This document shows, piece by piece, positions 10,717 to 23,024 of a DNA stretch of 64,000 nt (positions are counted from its first letter, which is position 1; each line of letters starts with the position of its first letter). The stretch is from Cryptomeria japonica (Eukaryota; Streptophyta; Pinopsida; Cupressales; Cupressaceae), in NCBI RefSeq assembly GCF_030272615.1, contig NC_081408.1:409076889-409140888 (forward strand), given 5' to 3'. The notes beneath the pieces were generated by a model. It searched no databases, was not told the origin of the DNA, and worked only from the letters and a program-made list of their open reading frames with translations. Position numbers and translations under genes: made by a program.

Positions 10717-12315
10717 CCAACATCATTATGAGGCTCATGCAAAATCATCCAACCATGCATTTAGTTCAGAAATCCCTTTGCCAATGCTTCTCTTGGTTTC
10801 TCCGACCGCAATAACAAATAATATGCCCACATTGTTACCTAGAGAATTGAAAATGCCAAGTATTAGTGAGACAACCATGATAAAATTGATTACACAAGTA
10901 CAAGTTATAGAAGGAAAATATCTAAACATCAATAATCAACTTAAACAAGAGCAATGGTTATCTTTGGAAAACCTGTTAAAGAAGCATAAGAAGGCATTTT
11001 CTTGGAGTTACCATGACATGAAAGGTTTTGATCCTAAATTATGCACTCATAGGATTTATATCAGAGATGATTGTGCACTAGTGAGGTAGCCACAAACAAG
11101 AATTAATCCCGCATTAAGGGAGATTGTGAAGGAAGAGTTGTAGAAGCTCTTGGATGCAAGATTTATCTACCTAATCTCAGACACCCAATGGGTATCTCCT
11201 TTGGTAATTGTGCCTAAAAAGGGAGGTAAATGGAGAGTTTGTGTTGATTATAAGGAACTCAACGCTACAACTAAGAAGGATCATTTTCCACTTCCTTTCA
11301 TAGATCAAGTATTGGTTTTACTAGTAGGAAACTAACACTTTTGTTTCCTAGATGGTTTCAGTAGCTACAATCAAATACAAATTGCACCAAAAGATCAAGA
11401 GAAGACAACTGTCACCTGTCCATGGTGAACCTATGCCTATTCAGTGCTTCCATTTGGTCTTTGTAATGGACCTACAACCTCTCAAAGAGTAGTGATAAGT
11501 ATATTTTCAGACATTTCATAGGACTGTATGAAAATTTATATGGATGATTTTACTACTTATGACACTAATTTTTTTGAAGCATTGGAAAAACTAGAAAGAG
11601 TATCTCAAATATGCAAAGATCATAATCTATTCTTGAATAGTGAAAAGTGTTTCATGATGATGCAACAAGGAGTGGTCCTTGGCCATTACATCTCTCAACA
11701 AGGAATACAGGTAGATCCATCCAAGATTGCAATCATTTGTAGTCTTCCTACACCTACAAATAAAAAGGATGTCAGAAGTTTTCTAGGACATGTATGGTAT
11801 TATAAGAGATTCATAAAAAACTTCAGCAAAATTGCACCACCACTTTATAACCTTTTGACTAAGGATGCATAATTTCAGTGGACACAGGATTGTGAGAAAG
11901 CATTCTCTAATCTAAAAGGAGCATTAACACAAGCACCTGTGCTCAAGGGTCCTAATTGGGAACTTCCATTCCACATTCATACAGATGCATTTGATTATGC
12001 CATAGGAGATTTTTTGGGCGAGAAAGAGACATCAGTTGAACATGTAATATATTTTGTCAGCAAGAACCTACAAGGGGCTGAGTTTAATGACACGGTCACA
12101 AAAAAAGAAATGTTGGCAGTCATATATGCCCCCAACAAATTTAGGCATTATATCATAAGATGTCATATCTTTATTCATACTGATCATGCAACAATCAAAT
12201 ATCTTACGAATAAGTCATTAATCACAGGAAGATTGGCAAGATGGTTACTATTGATGCAGGAATTTGATATCACCATAATTGACAAGCATGGAAAAGCAAA
12301 TGTGGCAACATATTT
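10717..12315 (+). pseudogene. Element B reverse transcriptase and RNase H
   Basis: Clear gypsy RT: KHKKAFSWSYHDMKGFDP (about 10980-11035), WVSPLVIVPKKGGKWRVCVD (11190-11250), DHFPLPFIDQVL (11279), FLDGFSSYNQIQIAPKDQEK (11347-11405), LPFGLCNGPT (11447) and the catalytic YMDDF (11537-11551). FLNSEKC and VLGHYISQQGIQVDPSK follow. RNase H runs from about 11950 (HIHTDAFDYAIGDFLGEK) to 12310 (DKHGKANVATYF) with conserved FRHYI and IHTDHATIKYL. The wording of FSDxSxDxMxIYMDDF and the thumb resembles the Athila branch. In-frame stops occur near 11087, 11141, 11333, 11426, 11519 and 11870, so the gene is dead. The frame is cut in the last RNase H codons by the solo LTR at 12316. Confidence 0.85.
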
Positions 12316-13533
12316 TGTTAGACGGATCAGATAACCGGAAGACAACTAAGAGGGGGGGTGAATCAGTTGTCATAGATTACCAGAAGTATTAGCAATTAAA
12401 ACTTTAATACCAGAACCCAAAACAATAATACTGGAATAACAATTAATCTAATTAAGCATAAATAATAATCACAGAATAAATACCATCCACATGACACCAA
12501 GGTTTGTACGTGGAAAACCTGGTAAAGGGAAAAACCATGGTGGGAAGCCTACCCACAATCAGATAATACTTCTGCAGTAAGTATGTGAATTACAATAAAG
12601 GGGCTTGCACTTGCAGGAAGGCCAACAACCTAGAGCACACTACTCATCACAAAAGGAGTCTCACTGACTACATATAAATCCAGACTGCAATCTAGAGAAG
12701 TGTTGAACTGCAAAAGATAGCATCTCCTATGCCAGAGTACAGTTCTAGTTAAGGTCAATAATGGAGGACTAAATCCTCTTAAATTAACCCAATTCGATCT
12801 CCAATGATCGACCAAATCCTCTGCCTGAATGATATTACATTATTCGCACATTACATTGCTTGACCATGACCTCTTAGATTAACCATGATGATCCGCAATG
12901 ATATCTTACATCTATATATACAAACCCTCAAACATAAACAATCAGGTCGGCCACTAGACAATAAACTTATTAAATAATTACAAACCATGTCGGCCTAAGA
13001 CCAAACAAGTAATATCAACACATAAGACATCCCAAAAATACATCAATAGGTCCTATCCACACATTACATTAATGTCAGTCCATAACCTAGATCAACCGGG
13101 ACCAAGTATAGGTCCACACGCTTCAACAATGATCTCCAAATGCCAAGTCTCGAACATGATCACCAACAACATCTTGAAACTCCATCAGAAGCTACACCAA
13201 CACCAATTATGCAATTCATCAAAGATCTCCACCAAAAGATCTACCGGTGAAACCCTCGCCAGAACCAGAAACCAATCTTCTAAGAAAGCAGGATAGCATC
13301 CAATCACTAGACCAAAACCAACTGATCAAATATGAGTATAAGTGTTATGAGCAAGCCAATTCTATCACAAGACTATATTAGAGTCTACCAGATCATGTTG
13401 GATCTAAGTTAACTAGAAACCACTCATCCTACTGGGACCGGAAGGATGCAGGTAAAGCATCCAAATAGCTAGTGTTGACATCAATGACAAAACATCAATG
13501 CAACACATAATCAATTCCACCAAATGGCCAACA
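12316..13533 (-). repeat. Solo Copia LTR inserted in element B
   Basis: A 1218-bp TG...CA unit starting TGTTAGACGGATCAGATAAC and ending AATGGCCAACA, closely related to the two LTRs of Copia-3 (shared GGGTGAATCAGTTGT, AAAAACCATGGTGGGAAGCC and AACACATAATCAATTCC). Flanks are TATTT (12311-12315) and GATTT (13534-13538), a 5-bp duplication with one mismatch. There is no internal sequence, so it probably arose by LTR-LTR recombination of a family member. Element B coding continues on both sides (ATYF before, LLYKLTTSEDNQ after). Orientation is given by similarity to the minus-strand Copia-3. Confidence 0.85.
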
Positions 13534-14900
13534 GATTTATTATATAAATTGACTACATCAGAAGATAATCAGGTAATTGATGATGCTTTCCCTGATGAGC
13601 ACTTGTTTTCAATCAATATGCATACACCTTGGTATGAAGACATAGCAAACTATTTGGTTGCAGGGAAGGTGCCTCCTCACTTCTCTCCAAAAGAGAGAAG
13701 AATTTTCAATGAGAAAAATTTCCCTTTCTCATGAATTGAAGGATGTTTGTTCTACACTATAATAGATCATGTGATGAGGACATGTGTTAGAGAAGATGAA
13801 ACCTATGAAATTTTGCATACATGTCATGATAAACCCTATGGAGGATATTTTGTTGCCAAAAGGACAACAATGAAAATTCTTAATACAGGTTATTACTGGC
13901 TCACACTTCATAAAGATGCCAACAAGTAAACAAGGAAGTGTGATAGATATTAGAGGATGGGACAACCAGCTAAATCAGATGAGATGCCCCTCTACCCTCA
14001 AGTTGTTATCACACTATTTGACAAATGGGGCTTGGATTTTGTGGGTCCAATTGATCCACCATCCAATGGTAAGTCCTATATCCTAGTATGTATTGACTAT
14101 GTCACTAAATGGGTGGAAGCTAAGACCATGAAACATGCAAGGGATAATAAGGTTGCAAAATTTCTTTATGAGGAGATCTTTACAAGATATGGGGTTCCAA
14201 GGGAAATAGTGACAGATCAAGGAGCTCAATTTATATCAACCCTTGTTACAACACTAGTTAATGAATACAACGTTAGGCATTGGAAATCTACCCATTATCA
14301 TCCTCAAGACAATGGGAAAGATGAGGTAACCAATCGGGAAATTGAATCAATTTTGACAAAAATAGTGGTCATTCATAGAAAAGATTGGGCCAACAAATTG
14401 CCAGAAGTTGTCTAGGCATATAAAACTACATGGAAAACAACAACTAGTTTCACACCATTTGAATTGTTGTATGAAAAGACATCCATGATGTCAATTGAGT
14501 TTGAACATAAAGTCTAAGAACTGCATTGGATCTAGAGATAAACCTATCAAAAGCACAAAAAGAAAGGATCATGCAACTCAATAACTTAGATGAAATGAGG
14601 AAGGTAGCACTTCACCACATAGAAGTTAGGCAAGCTCAGTGGATTAGGTTGCATGATAAATAAATTAAAAAGAAGTAGTTCCAACCAGGTGATTAGGCTC
14701 TTCTTTTTGACTCTTGGTATCAGGAAGGTGCAACCAAGCTACAAACTAGATGGCTAGGGCCATATGAGGTAGCACAAGTATTTGCAAATGGAGTTGTTCA
14801 ACTTACCACAATTGACCATGTTAGATTCAAATTGTTAGTCAATGGTCATCACTTGCATTTGTACCACAAACTATATTTAAAAGTGAAATTCATACAATAA
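13534..14900 (+). pseudogene. Element B integrase
   Basis: DDAFPDEHLF (13580) links RNase H to integrase, as in Athila-type elements. The zinc-binding H2C2 region is at about 13800-13950 (HTCHDKPYGGYF ... TGYYW, then RKCD). The core carries KWGLDFVGPIDPPSNG with its first catalytic Asp near 14035, then VTDQGAQFIS with the second (about 14213), and HPQDNGKDEVTNREIES with the Glu (about 14323). The C-terminal part runs through HIEVRQAQWIRLHDK and TRWLGPYEVAQVF to HLYHKLYLKVKF. Stops are at about 13732, 13927 and 14413 and the end is rich in TAG. No chromodomain is visible. The domain would insert element cDNA into the genome; this copy is inactive. Confidence 0.8.
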
Positions 14901-15590
14901 TTCACTGACTTTCCTATAGCCAAAGGAAGCAGACCAAGTGTCCATCCTTTTGCCTATTAAACATGTGTATCAAATCATAATAAAGATTTCCAATTCAATA
15001 GAAATTCAATTGTTCCATCATTACATACATCTACCTTCACTTCATCATTCTCTCTCTTCTATCATTCTCTCCATCATTTCACTCCATCTCATTCTTCATT
15101 TATTACTTAACTAATTGATTGACAAGTATTGCGCATGTCATTAATCTTGGACATTCAAATCCACTTCATCAGGTATGTGCGAATGATTACTTCTCCCATT
15201 ATTATCTTAAATGGCATTACTTTTCATCATGTTCATTAATTATGATATTTGCATAGCATATTTTTACACGTAAACTCCAGCCTGTGAGGACACATGCCTT
15301 AATTTAGGTTCAGGGGAGGAAGCATATGCCTATTACTTGTCCTTTAGTTGATTTGAACCAATGATGTGACATTTGAGAAGTGACAACATCGTCATTTTTC
15401 TTGAAATCCCTTTCCAATATCTTCATTAATTATTTTTCCCATGTTTTAATTGACAAATTTTTAAAAAATCAGATTAGCTTTAGGGTCAGAAAAAACAAAA
15501 AAAGACCAAATTCGTAGAGAATAAGAAAAATTGACTCTTTCAGTGAAGACAAAATAGGAGGGAGTATTTGGGAGAGTGACTAGAAGAAAT
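14901..15590 (+). other. Element B spacer between integrase and third ORF
   Basis: About 690 bp without coding potential. A pyrimidine-rich stretch with repeated CATCATTCTCTC-like words lies at 15015-15110, and AATAAAG occurs near 14980. It could serve as a leader or splice-acceptor region for the downstream ORF; nothing decisive is seen. Confidence 0.4.
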
Positions 15591-17970
15591 ATGGGTGGGA
15601 AAATAATTAGGAATGAACCCACTGTTCATGATGTAATCCTACAAGATGATGTTTTTCTAGTAGAATTTAAAAATTATGGCTGGCTAGACTACTTGAAGAT
15701 GCAAAGTTTCAATGAAGACATTGCTACAAAATTTGCATAGACTTTCTCAAATGGTAAAGAAATGGTAAAAGGATTGGAAGTAGTAGTCATGGAGGAGAGA
15801 ATTACAGAAGTCATAGGGTTGCCCACTGATGGGGAACCATACCATGCATTTCAAGACACAAGAACATCAAGAGAAAAATTCACTAAACTTGGTGACCCAC
15901 CACTTGTTGTAGATAAATAGGGAGCAAGGAGAACATCATTTCCAAACGAGTGGATTTATGTAGATGTGCACATTTACAAATATATTACCTATGAGGGTCA
16001 CTAGTCTTGTCTACATTCTATTCATTTTAAGCTTTTAAACTATCTAAGACATGGAAGGAGAATGAACATGCCTGATGTTCTCTACATATTATTGGAAACC
16101 ATGGCATCCGAAACTCAAAAAGGTAGCTCCAACTCTATGTCTCACCACTATTTGATAAAATTGCTAGTTGAAAAATCTTTACGAGAAGTTTTTGGTACGA
16201 CATGGGAGGAATTTGAGAATGTGGAACAGTTTAGACCAAAAAATATGGAATAGAGGAGTCAATCTTGTAGTTCAAGAAAAAGGAGGATGGCTATTGCAGC
16301 CACTTTTGAGGCATCTACCTCTATTGTAAGACCTAGAACAAGCCCTCCTGCAGCCAGTGTAGCTATAACTGTTGATTCCTTTGAATCAAATGAAGAAGGA
16401 ACTCCTTCAAGCCATGTGGTGATACTTGGCTCCAAACCCCACGCTAAACTGTGACAAGTACTAGAGAAGAAGAGGAACAACAAAAGAAAGATTAAAAAGG
16501 GAAAGAAAAGGTTAGGGTTGAAACTCTTGAAACAACAAAACCTAACCCTATCCCTGGCAAATGAAAAATTGGATATACTGTTCCTCCTGTAGCAAAAGAA
16601 AATAGGGAAACCACAACAAAGAAGACATAGCCAGTTGCACTAGATGCTGGTTGGATGCCAAGAAAAAGCCCCAAGATTAAGGAAGCAGCTAGAAAAGTGC
16701 TACCAGCCTCGGAGGAAGAAATACATGAAGAAGAGGAAAGCACATTTGAAGAGCATGTATTTGGGGAACATGCAAAAATGGGGTTAGATTGGCTTGCTGC
16801 CATTATAGAGTAAGCAAAAGAAGAGGAAGTAACACATCAAGAGTAGGAATTTAAGAAATCACTAGTACTACCATTGAAGCATGTTTCCAGGACCATTATG
16901 GTAGGTATCCATAGACCCCCTGCATTTTTATGGAATAGTATAGTGTTGAAATTGTTGGATTAAATATAAAGAAGAGATGAAGAAAACCTTAGATTGCATA
17001 AACAAATTGAGAAAAAGGATAATGAAATTAGAAAGAAAGATGAGGAGACTATTAAATGAAAGAAGCAAGTGGATGATGTGGTAGAATTAGTGCCACAATT
17101 AATGGAATGCAGGTTCCCTCCAAGGGTTTACACATTTCATTTAAAAGAGAGATATCTTTCGTTCTAATTATCTAGGGTAATTTTAGGGTTAAACCCTTCC
17201 ATGAAGAACCCTCAAGAGTTCTTTCAAGCCTACCAAGAATCCCCAACAAAGGTTAAGAATTTAGTTTGTGAATTGTACCTATATAATTATGCTTTCCCAA
17301 ATGACCATCAATGGAACCCACTAATGTATATTGGAGATATCCATTTGAGGGCATTTATGTCTTGAATTCAGAATGAAAACAATTGGGGTATGCAATTTAG
17401 AGATTATAGAGAGAAGGAATTATGATAACCCTTGCCTCTTAGATCTTGTGATCCTGCAACAATCTTTTATGATTGGCACCAAGTTATATATAGGTAGGAT
17501 ATTAAGGACATAGTGTTTCCTCTATAGGAAGAAGCCTATACAGAATATGAATAAGTGGAGGATACTACAAGAAAAATAGTATCATGATACCTTTCACAGA
17601 GATGGGATATCTTTATTGATTATCTAAGGCAAGTTGAGCCACATTCATTATAGAATTATTATGTAACAAAGAAAATATGTACCAGATATATATAGCTTGG
17701 CAGAACATAAAAATATTACTGGTTCCCATTAATATTCCAACCACCCATCTTGTTGTGGTCAATGATAGATTACAGATACTATCGATATGATATAGCAAAA
17801 GAAAGGCCAAGGTGAAATAGGTTGGAACATAGGCATGGATTTTATTAGGATCCTAATTTAGAGGATGCAGCCCATGGTGTAAGATAGTTAGCAGTTGGCA
17901 ATATGAGAAACTTGACCCAACTAAGGAATAATGTTGTTGGAGGACTAGCAAGATCTTAGGTTGGGGGGAA
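15591..17970 (+). pseudogene. Element B third ORF (extra ORF downstream of pol)
   Basis: From ATG 15591 a long frame of about 790 codons can be followed with several stops (mostly TAG) and few shifts. The N-terminal domain contains EFKNYGWLDYLKMQSFNED, MEERITEVIGLPTDGEPYH, FPNEWIYVDVHIYKYITYEG and HFKLLNYLRHGRRMNMPDVL. The middle is low-complexity, then a coiled-coil-like stretch at about 16970-17080 (RRDEENLRLHKQIEKKDNEI). A C-terminal part continues to RNNVVGGLARS. It looks like the protein family annotated in plants as 'putative plant transposon protein', but I could not search. It sits where Athila-type elements carry an env-like ORF, yet shows no signal peptide or membrane segment. Its N-terminal domain matches the third ORF of the LINE at 49562-51297. 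Confidence 0.6.
17959..17970 (+). other. Polypurine tract of element B
   Basis: AGGTTGGGGGGAA immediately followed by TGATGAGACAAG, the probable LTR start. A similar TTGGGGGAAT tract occurs downstream of element C integrase at 62965. Confidence 0.45.
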
Positions 17971-18780
17971 TGATGAGACAAGTTTATAGTCCTATTTTCT
18001 AGGGATTTATTATGTTAATGATAATACTTTAGACTTTGATACTGTGATGTCACTATTTACTATGTTATTTCCTTAGTTATTATTACCTTTTGGGTTTAAC
18101 TTTAACCTTGAAACAATTCATGATACTAATGCATATGCTATGTAATTATCTATTAAATGTGAATGTGTTGAAAAGAATGTTGTTTCAAGATGATTTGGGA
18201 AATGTGTTTGTTTGTATGTGCTAATGTGTTTTGCAACTCTGTACTAAGAAAGTAGTGTTATGATGAAGCTTGCAACAAGGAGCACGACTCTTACTGGCTG
18301 GCCAATTGTTGAAGAAGTCAAGGATTAACCAACATAGAGGAGCTTTCTCTACTCAATGTTTTAACCACCTTCTTAACTAATCATGTACAATAAGTTGAGT
18401 CTATTTAGGGGCATGCTATGCTATATCTCCATTATGGAAGTCCTATCTGACTTGGCTAAGCGCATGGATGAGCTTTCCTTTCTTCTTTTTATGCTTTCAA
18501 TAAATGGTGTTGTAATTATGTTGTGGAGCTGGTCGCCTAGTTAGTTAATATAGTTGGTAGTTTTTCTTCTATAAATAATGTTCAAATGATCTCTTGAAAA
18601 AGGTTGAACATTCTGATGATGAAATTTTACTTTCAACTTTGAAATACAGTTTAAGAGCATGTTGTCATATCTTATGTACTTTTGTTTTGATGAATAAAAT
18701 GATATTCTAAGTTTTTAGCACTTGTGTTAATCTTGGAAGTCTCACTCAAGGGGCCCCACTTGGTGAGAACTTCATTCATT
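17971..18780 (+). repeat. Probable 3' LTR of element B (right end not fixed)
   Basis: It starts TGATGAGACAAGTTTATAG after the polypurine tract. It holds a TATA box (TATAAATA, 18570-18577) and a polyadenylation signal (AATAAA, 18693-18698) about 120 bp apart, as expected for U3-R. No matching 5' LTR is in the window, because the B 5' end lies left of element A, so the right boundary is only a guess. Confidence 0.4.
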
Positions 18781-19559
18781 TAGCTTACTAGTTATTATTC
18801 ATTTATTAGTTAGCATCATTCCAGTAGTTGATTGCTCCTGCAACCACATAACTCTACTCTATGTCTGTTCTTGTAGTCAAAGCGGGCAGAGTAGTTTCTT
18901 GTTTGTTTATTTGGAATTTCATTCTTGTAGCTTATGTTATTTTAATATTTGCATGTCCAGATTAGTTGTTAATCTAAGTTCAGTTTCCTTCATTAGTTAT
19001 TTACAACATTTCAATTCCAACATTATTGTTTGCTTAAGTCATGATGGCCATAACAGAGTCTTAGTGCACATACCATGTTGACCCATTTCAAGTTCACATC
19101 CCTCGGTTGAAAAGTTAAATGAACCTCCATAATGAGTTTGATAGATACTTAGAATAGATGTGTAATCTAGGACTTATAGCTTTACGGGCATAGTTATTAA
19201 ACCATTAAAGGAGGCTAACATTTCCGAGTGTCCAAGACATTTTATCAGACTATTAACACTTTTTTTTGCAGCATGATCATCGAAGATTGCCATTTTCACT
19301 AACTTATTTTTTTTATGCATCATTAGATTAGAATTTTTTATTTGGGGTTAAAAAGAACCATTATTTTCCATGATTGGTGCACTTGCACACATGTAGGGTG
19401 AACCCATTGTTACAACAAGTATCCTTTCCCCTCGCCTTTGTGGACCTTGGGTGAAGAGAAAGGTGATTAACAACAACCAATTTTTTTTTTGTAGAGAATT
19501 ACCTTTTGAGGCCTCATCACCCCAAGGGAGTAGTTCAAATTTGGGACATGTTAGGGATA
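18781..19559. other. No gene recognised
   Basis: AT-rich sequence with small open frames only. TTGGTGCACTTGCAC near 19375 might be a decayed primer binding site for the leader block that follows, but the match is weak. Confidence 0.3.
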
Positions 19560-20060
19560 TCATCTCTCCTGGCATGATCTTGAGCGGGTTTTTTGAGCCA
19601 CTATATAAATATACTAGTCAGTCGACTAGAGTGTTGAGTGAATTTGATGTATGTGGAGGCTTTCTCTGCACCAATAAGCTCAATTAGATCCTTAAGTGTT
19701 TTCTTCTAGAATCCATCATTACACTAGGATCCCTCAGAACATTACTAGACACCTTGTTATAGTAGCCAAAAATCCCTACATTTGATGGTTCAGGGTGTGG
19801 GGATCTTACCTCGTAGATACCTCTCATGTACCTATTCAAGATGAGACAATAATCCCTTGGTTATAAGATCTTCGGATCTTCGAGGCAAGAGAATTTCGTA
19901 TTCCTGAGAAGTGAGTGTTGTGGTGGGGGAGCTAGTGCTACCAGAATGTCTATTTGTTCACTTGCTTGTGGTATCCTATTGTTGTAGAGGCTCCATTGAA
20001 TAGTTTCCACTTTCCAACCTACGTTGTATCTCTTTTGTGTGTCTTCTATGTTTATATCAG
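19560..20060 (+). other. Leader block E, related to leaders of elements A and C
   Basis: The plus strand here matches the minus strand of 1100-1330: ACACCTTGTTATAGTAGCC with CCAAAAATCCCTA (19747-19780) and GAGAAGTGAGTGTTGTGG (19907-19924). This places a third leader of the same type on the plus strand. No gag follows it before Copia-3 interrupts the sequence at 20531, so E is a remnant or a non-coding derivative. Confidence 0.5.
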
Positions 20061-20530
20061 TAAATTTTGTAACATCAGGCTAATCTAAGCCCTCCTCACC
20101 TTCAGGCTTAGTACAACTATTACCTATCTAATATTTCTTTCCAAGAGTAGACAAAATCCAAAACATTCAAAATTAACCAAAATTTGATCAAATTTTCCAA
20201 TTTTATCCCAAAATTGTGAAAATATGAGAATCAATGTCCCCGTCTGTACATAGACACATTTGCCTCTATTTTTGTGTCTCTGCTATTGAGGAATGATGTC
20301 TACGTCCCTAAGTTTTAGCATCTTTTCCTAAGTCAAATCCCCAATCAGTTTTCATCCATCCAAACGATCATCAATTCCCAACTAATATCTTTGGCCAACC
20401 ATCAATCCAGTCTTGGGTCACCTTCTTCTTATTTTTCCTATCATTAATTCATTCTTCCTTAATCATTTTCCTCCCACCTTTGAGGACTTAGCACATCAAC
20501 CTAATCAATCCTTTAATCCAATCATCAATT
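20061..20530. other. Non-coding flank left of Copia-3
   Basis: AT-rich, no coding potential. It ends CAATCATCAATT, and Copia-3 is followed at 26684 by CAATCATCAATC. Confidence 0.4.
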
Positions 20531-21728
20531 TGTTAGACAACTCAGATAACTGGTGAACAACTGAGAGGGTGGGTGAATCAGTTGTTAACACATTATATAT
20601 CTTAAACATTAAAAACTTATTACCAAAATAGAATATTTAACAATTAAGAACACATGTAAACCACAAAATATTTACCAACCATCCACAAAAGATAACACCA
20701 ATATTTGTACTTGGAAAACCCATTAAAGGGAAAAAACATGGTGGGAAGCCTACCCACAGTCAGATAATACTTCTGCAGTAAGTATGTGATTACAAAAATA
20801 GGGGCCTGCATATGTAGGAAGGCCAACAATCTAGAGTGCACTACTCATCACAAAAGGAGCATCACTGACTACAAAATAAATCCAGACTACAATCCAGAAA
20901 GAAGAGTGAACTACAAGAATAACATCTCCTAGGTTTGAATATAGTTCTGGTTAAGCTTAGTACCAGAGGTCTTAAACCTCTTTCACCAACCCATTTCAAT
21001 CACCTATGATCAACCAACACCTCTACATAAGATTACAACCTAATTCACACACAGATAATCCTATATCCCAAAAATCAATGATCTACAAAGAGATCTTACA
21101 TCATATTTATACCATTCCGGGACCTAAACAATTAGGTCGGCCACCTAAAAGATAATACAATAAAATCATAACATAAACCCATAATCCAATGATCAACCAA
21201 GTTAGCCTAAGACTGAAACAACATAATCCAATCAATAGATCCAACCGGAAACACATTGGGATCATCCACCAACACGTTACATAAACAGATCCATAACCTA
21301 GAAGAACAAGATAGCATTAGGTCCGGTCCGAAATACAACAACACCGACCAACAGGAACACAAACAAGATAACCAACAACATCCCAGAAGCCATCTAGAAG
21401 CCACACCAACACCACTTATCAAGTTCATCATAAGGTCTTCAACGAAGCCCTGTTGGTAAAACCCTTATCGGTGACCAAAAGGCTTACTAGAAGAAATGAT
21501 ATCTCCTGAGTCATCAAATCCCGAACCAACTGATTGTGATACACATCTGAATAGCATGAATGACAAATCCAAACCAATTCCACAAACCAAAGCATACCAG
21601 ATCAATATCATAATCCTACCACTCTACCGGAACCTACAAGAAACTGGTAAATAACCAAAACAGTCGGTGTTGTTGTCAATGACAAAACATCAATGCAACA
21701 CATAATCAATTCCTCCAATTTGCCAACA
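20531..21728 (-). repeat. Copia-3 3' LTR
   Basis: 1198 bp, TGTTAGACAACTCAG to TTTGCCAACA. It matches 25472-26683 along its whole length, with many differences at CCGG sites. Confidence 0.9.
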
Positions 21729-21740
21729 ATCTCCCCCTTT
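21729..21740 (-). other. Copia-3 polypurine tract
   Basis: ATCTCCCCCTTT on the plus strand (AAAGGGGGAGAT in sense) abuts the 3' LTR. The same 12 bases border the 3' LTRs of Copia-1 and Copia-2. Confidence 0.85.
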
Positions 21741-22023
21741 GGCATTGATGAAAACACTAGATGTGAAAAACATCCAAGTGCCAAGAAATGCCAAACTAGT
21801 CTCCTCCAAAGCAAGACATCCAACAATCTCCAGTAAGATGATATTACAATGAAGTTAACAAACTCCCCCTGTGAATGATATCTCTATTAAGCTCCGATCT
21901 CACTTTGATTGATATTCTGTTAAGCTCTATTTTTCACATATATCTCTCTACCTTTGACATCAATGCCAAAAATATGACATAAACATCAAAGAAATACCAT
22001 AAATCGACTGAACCACACAAATG

Positions 22024-22042
22024 ACTACTCCCCCTGAGTAGT
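22024..22042 (-). other. Copia-3 hairpin with purine-run loop
   Basis: ACTACTC CCCCT GAGTAGT: a 7-bp perfect stem whose loop on the sense strand is AGGGG. Related hairpins lie at 31591-31610 (Copia-2) and about 59738-59758 (Copia-1). Confidence 0.6.
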
Positions 22043-22115
22043 AGCACCAACACATCTATCCAAAATGAATAGTAGCTCTGTAAATACATACTGGACTAAT
22101 GCCAATCAACATCAC

Positions 22116-22760
22116 TCAGGTCTCTATCGGAGGGGTAGAAACCCCCAATCTGTCTTTGAAGTACTCAAATGATTCCTTAGGAAAAGGTTTAGTGAAGATA
22201 TCTAAAATCTGCTCTTTCGTGTTCACATAAATCAGTCTGACCTCATTTGCCTCCACCTTCTTCTTCAAAAAGCCATACTTGATAGATATGTGCTTTGTCT
22301 TAGAATGAAATATCAAATTATTTGATATGTCAATAGCAACAAAGTTAAACCAATGAATAACTACTGGTTCATTACAATCCACCCTTATATCCTTCAACAT
22401 TTGCTTCATCCATAGAACTTGTGTATAGTTAGTAGCAGCAACAACATACTCAACTTTAGCAGTAGATAAAGAGTCAATCCTTGCTACAAGAGCAAAAGTC
22501 TCATCATAATCAATTCCTTCCTTTTGATAATATCCTTTACAAACCAATCTAGCCTTATTCCTCACAACTTGTCCATCTTCATTCAATTTATTCCTAAAAA
22601 ACCCATTTAGTCCCAATAACATTCTTATTTTTAGGCCAAGGAACTAAAGTCCATGTATTATTCTTTTCTATCTGATCTAATTCCTCTTCCATAGCTTTTA
22701 TCCAACATTCATCTTTACATGCTTCAATTACTGACATTGATTCAATTTAAAAAATTAAAC
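22116..22760 (-). pseudogene. Copia-3 RT N-terminus fused in frame to RNase H C-terminus
   Basis: Sense order: [18 protein letters not shown] (about 22720-22660), [20 protein letters not shown] (22590-22530), [12 protein letters not shown] (22510-22475), then directly SLSTAKVEYVVAATNYTQVL (22472-22415), and the RNase H tail to the stop after GVSTPPIET. In Copia-2 the two halves are separated by about 900 bp encoding the RT palm, FVDD and the start of RNase H. The junction near 22473 is in frame, leaving a 168-residue open frame. The reverse transcriptase active site is absent. A small frame change near 22620 separates it from the upstream pol. Confidence 0.8.
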
Positions 22761-23024
22761 ATACCTCATCAATTGCCAACCTTCTTCTTGTCATCACTCC
22801 TTTATTCTTGTCTCTAATGATCTGATTTTCTGAATGATTTAACCTAACATACTTAGGAATCTTCTGATTTTTTGTTCCTCTTCTTTGATCTTTAGTTACT
22901 ATTGATTTTTCTAATACTGCCGGAGTAACTGGTTCAACATTCTATTCTGGTGTAGGTGCTACTAGTTCAGTTATGATCATTTCCACTGCCGGTTCTCTCT
23001 CATAAGTTCTGATTTGACTTTTGT

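Noticed and set aside
10735-10932. Minus-strand 65-aa frame opposite element B RT linker
   Set aside because: Shadow of the plus-strand frame leading into RT.
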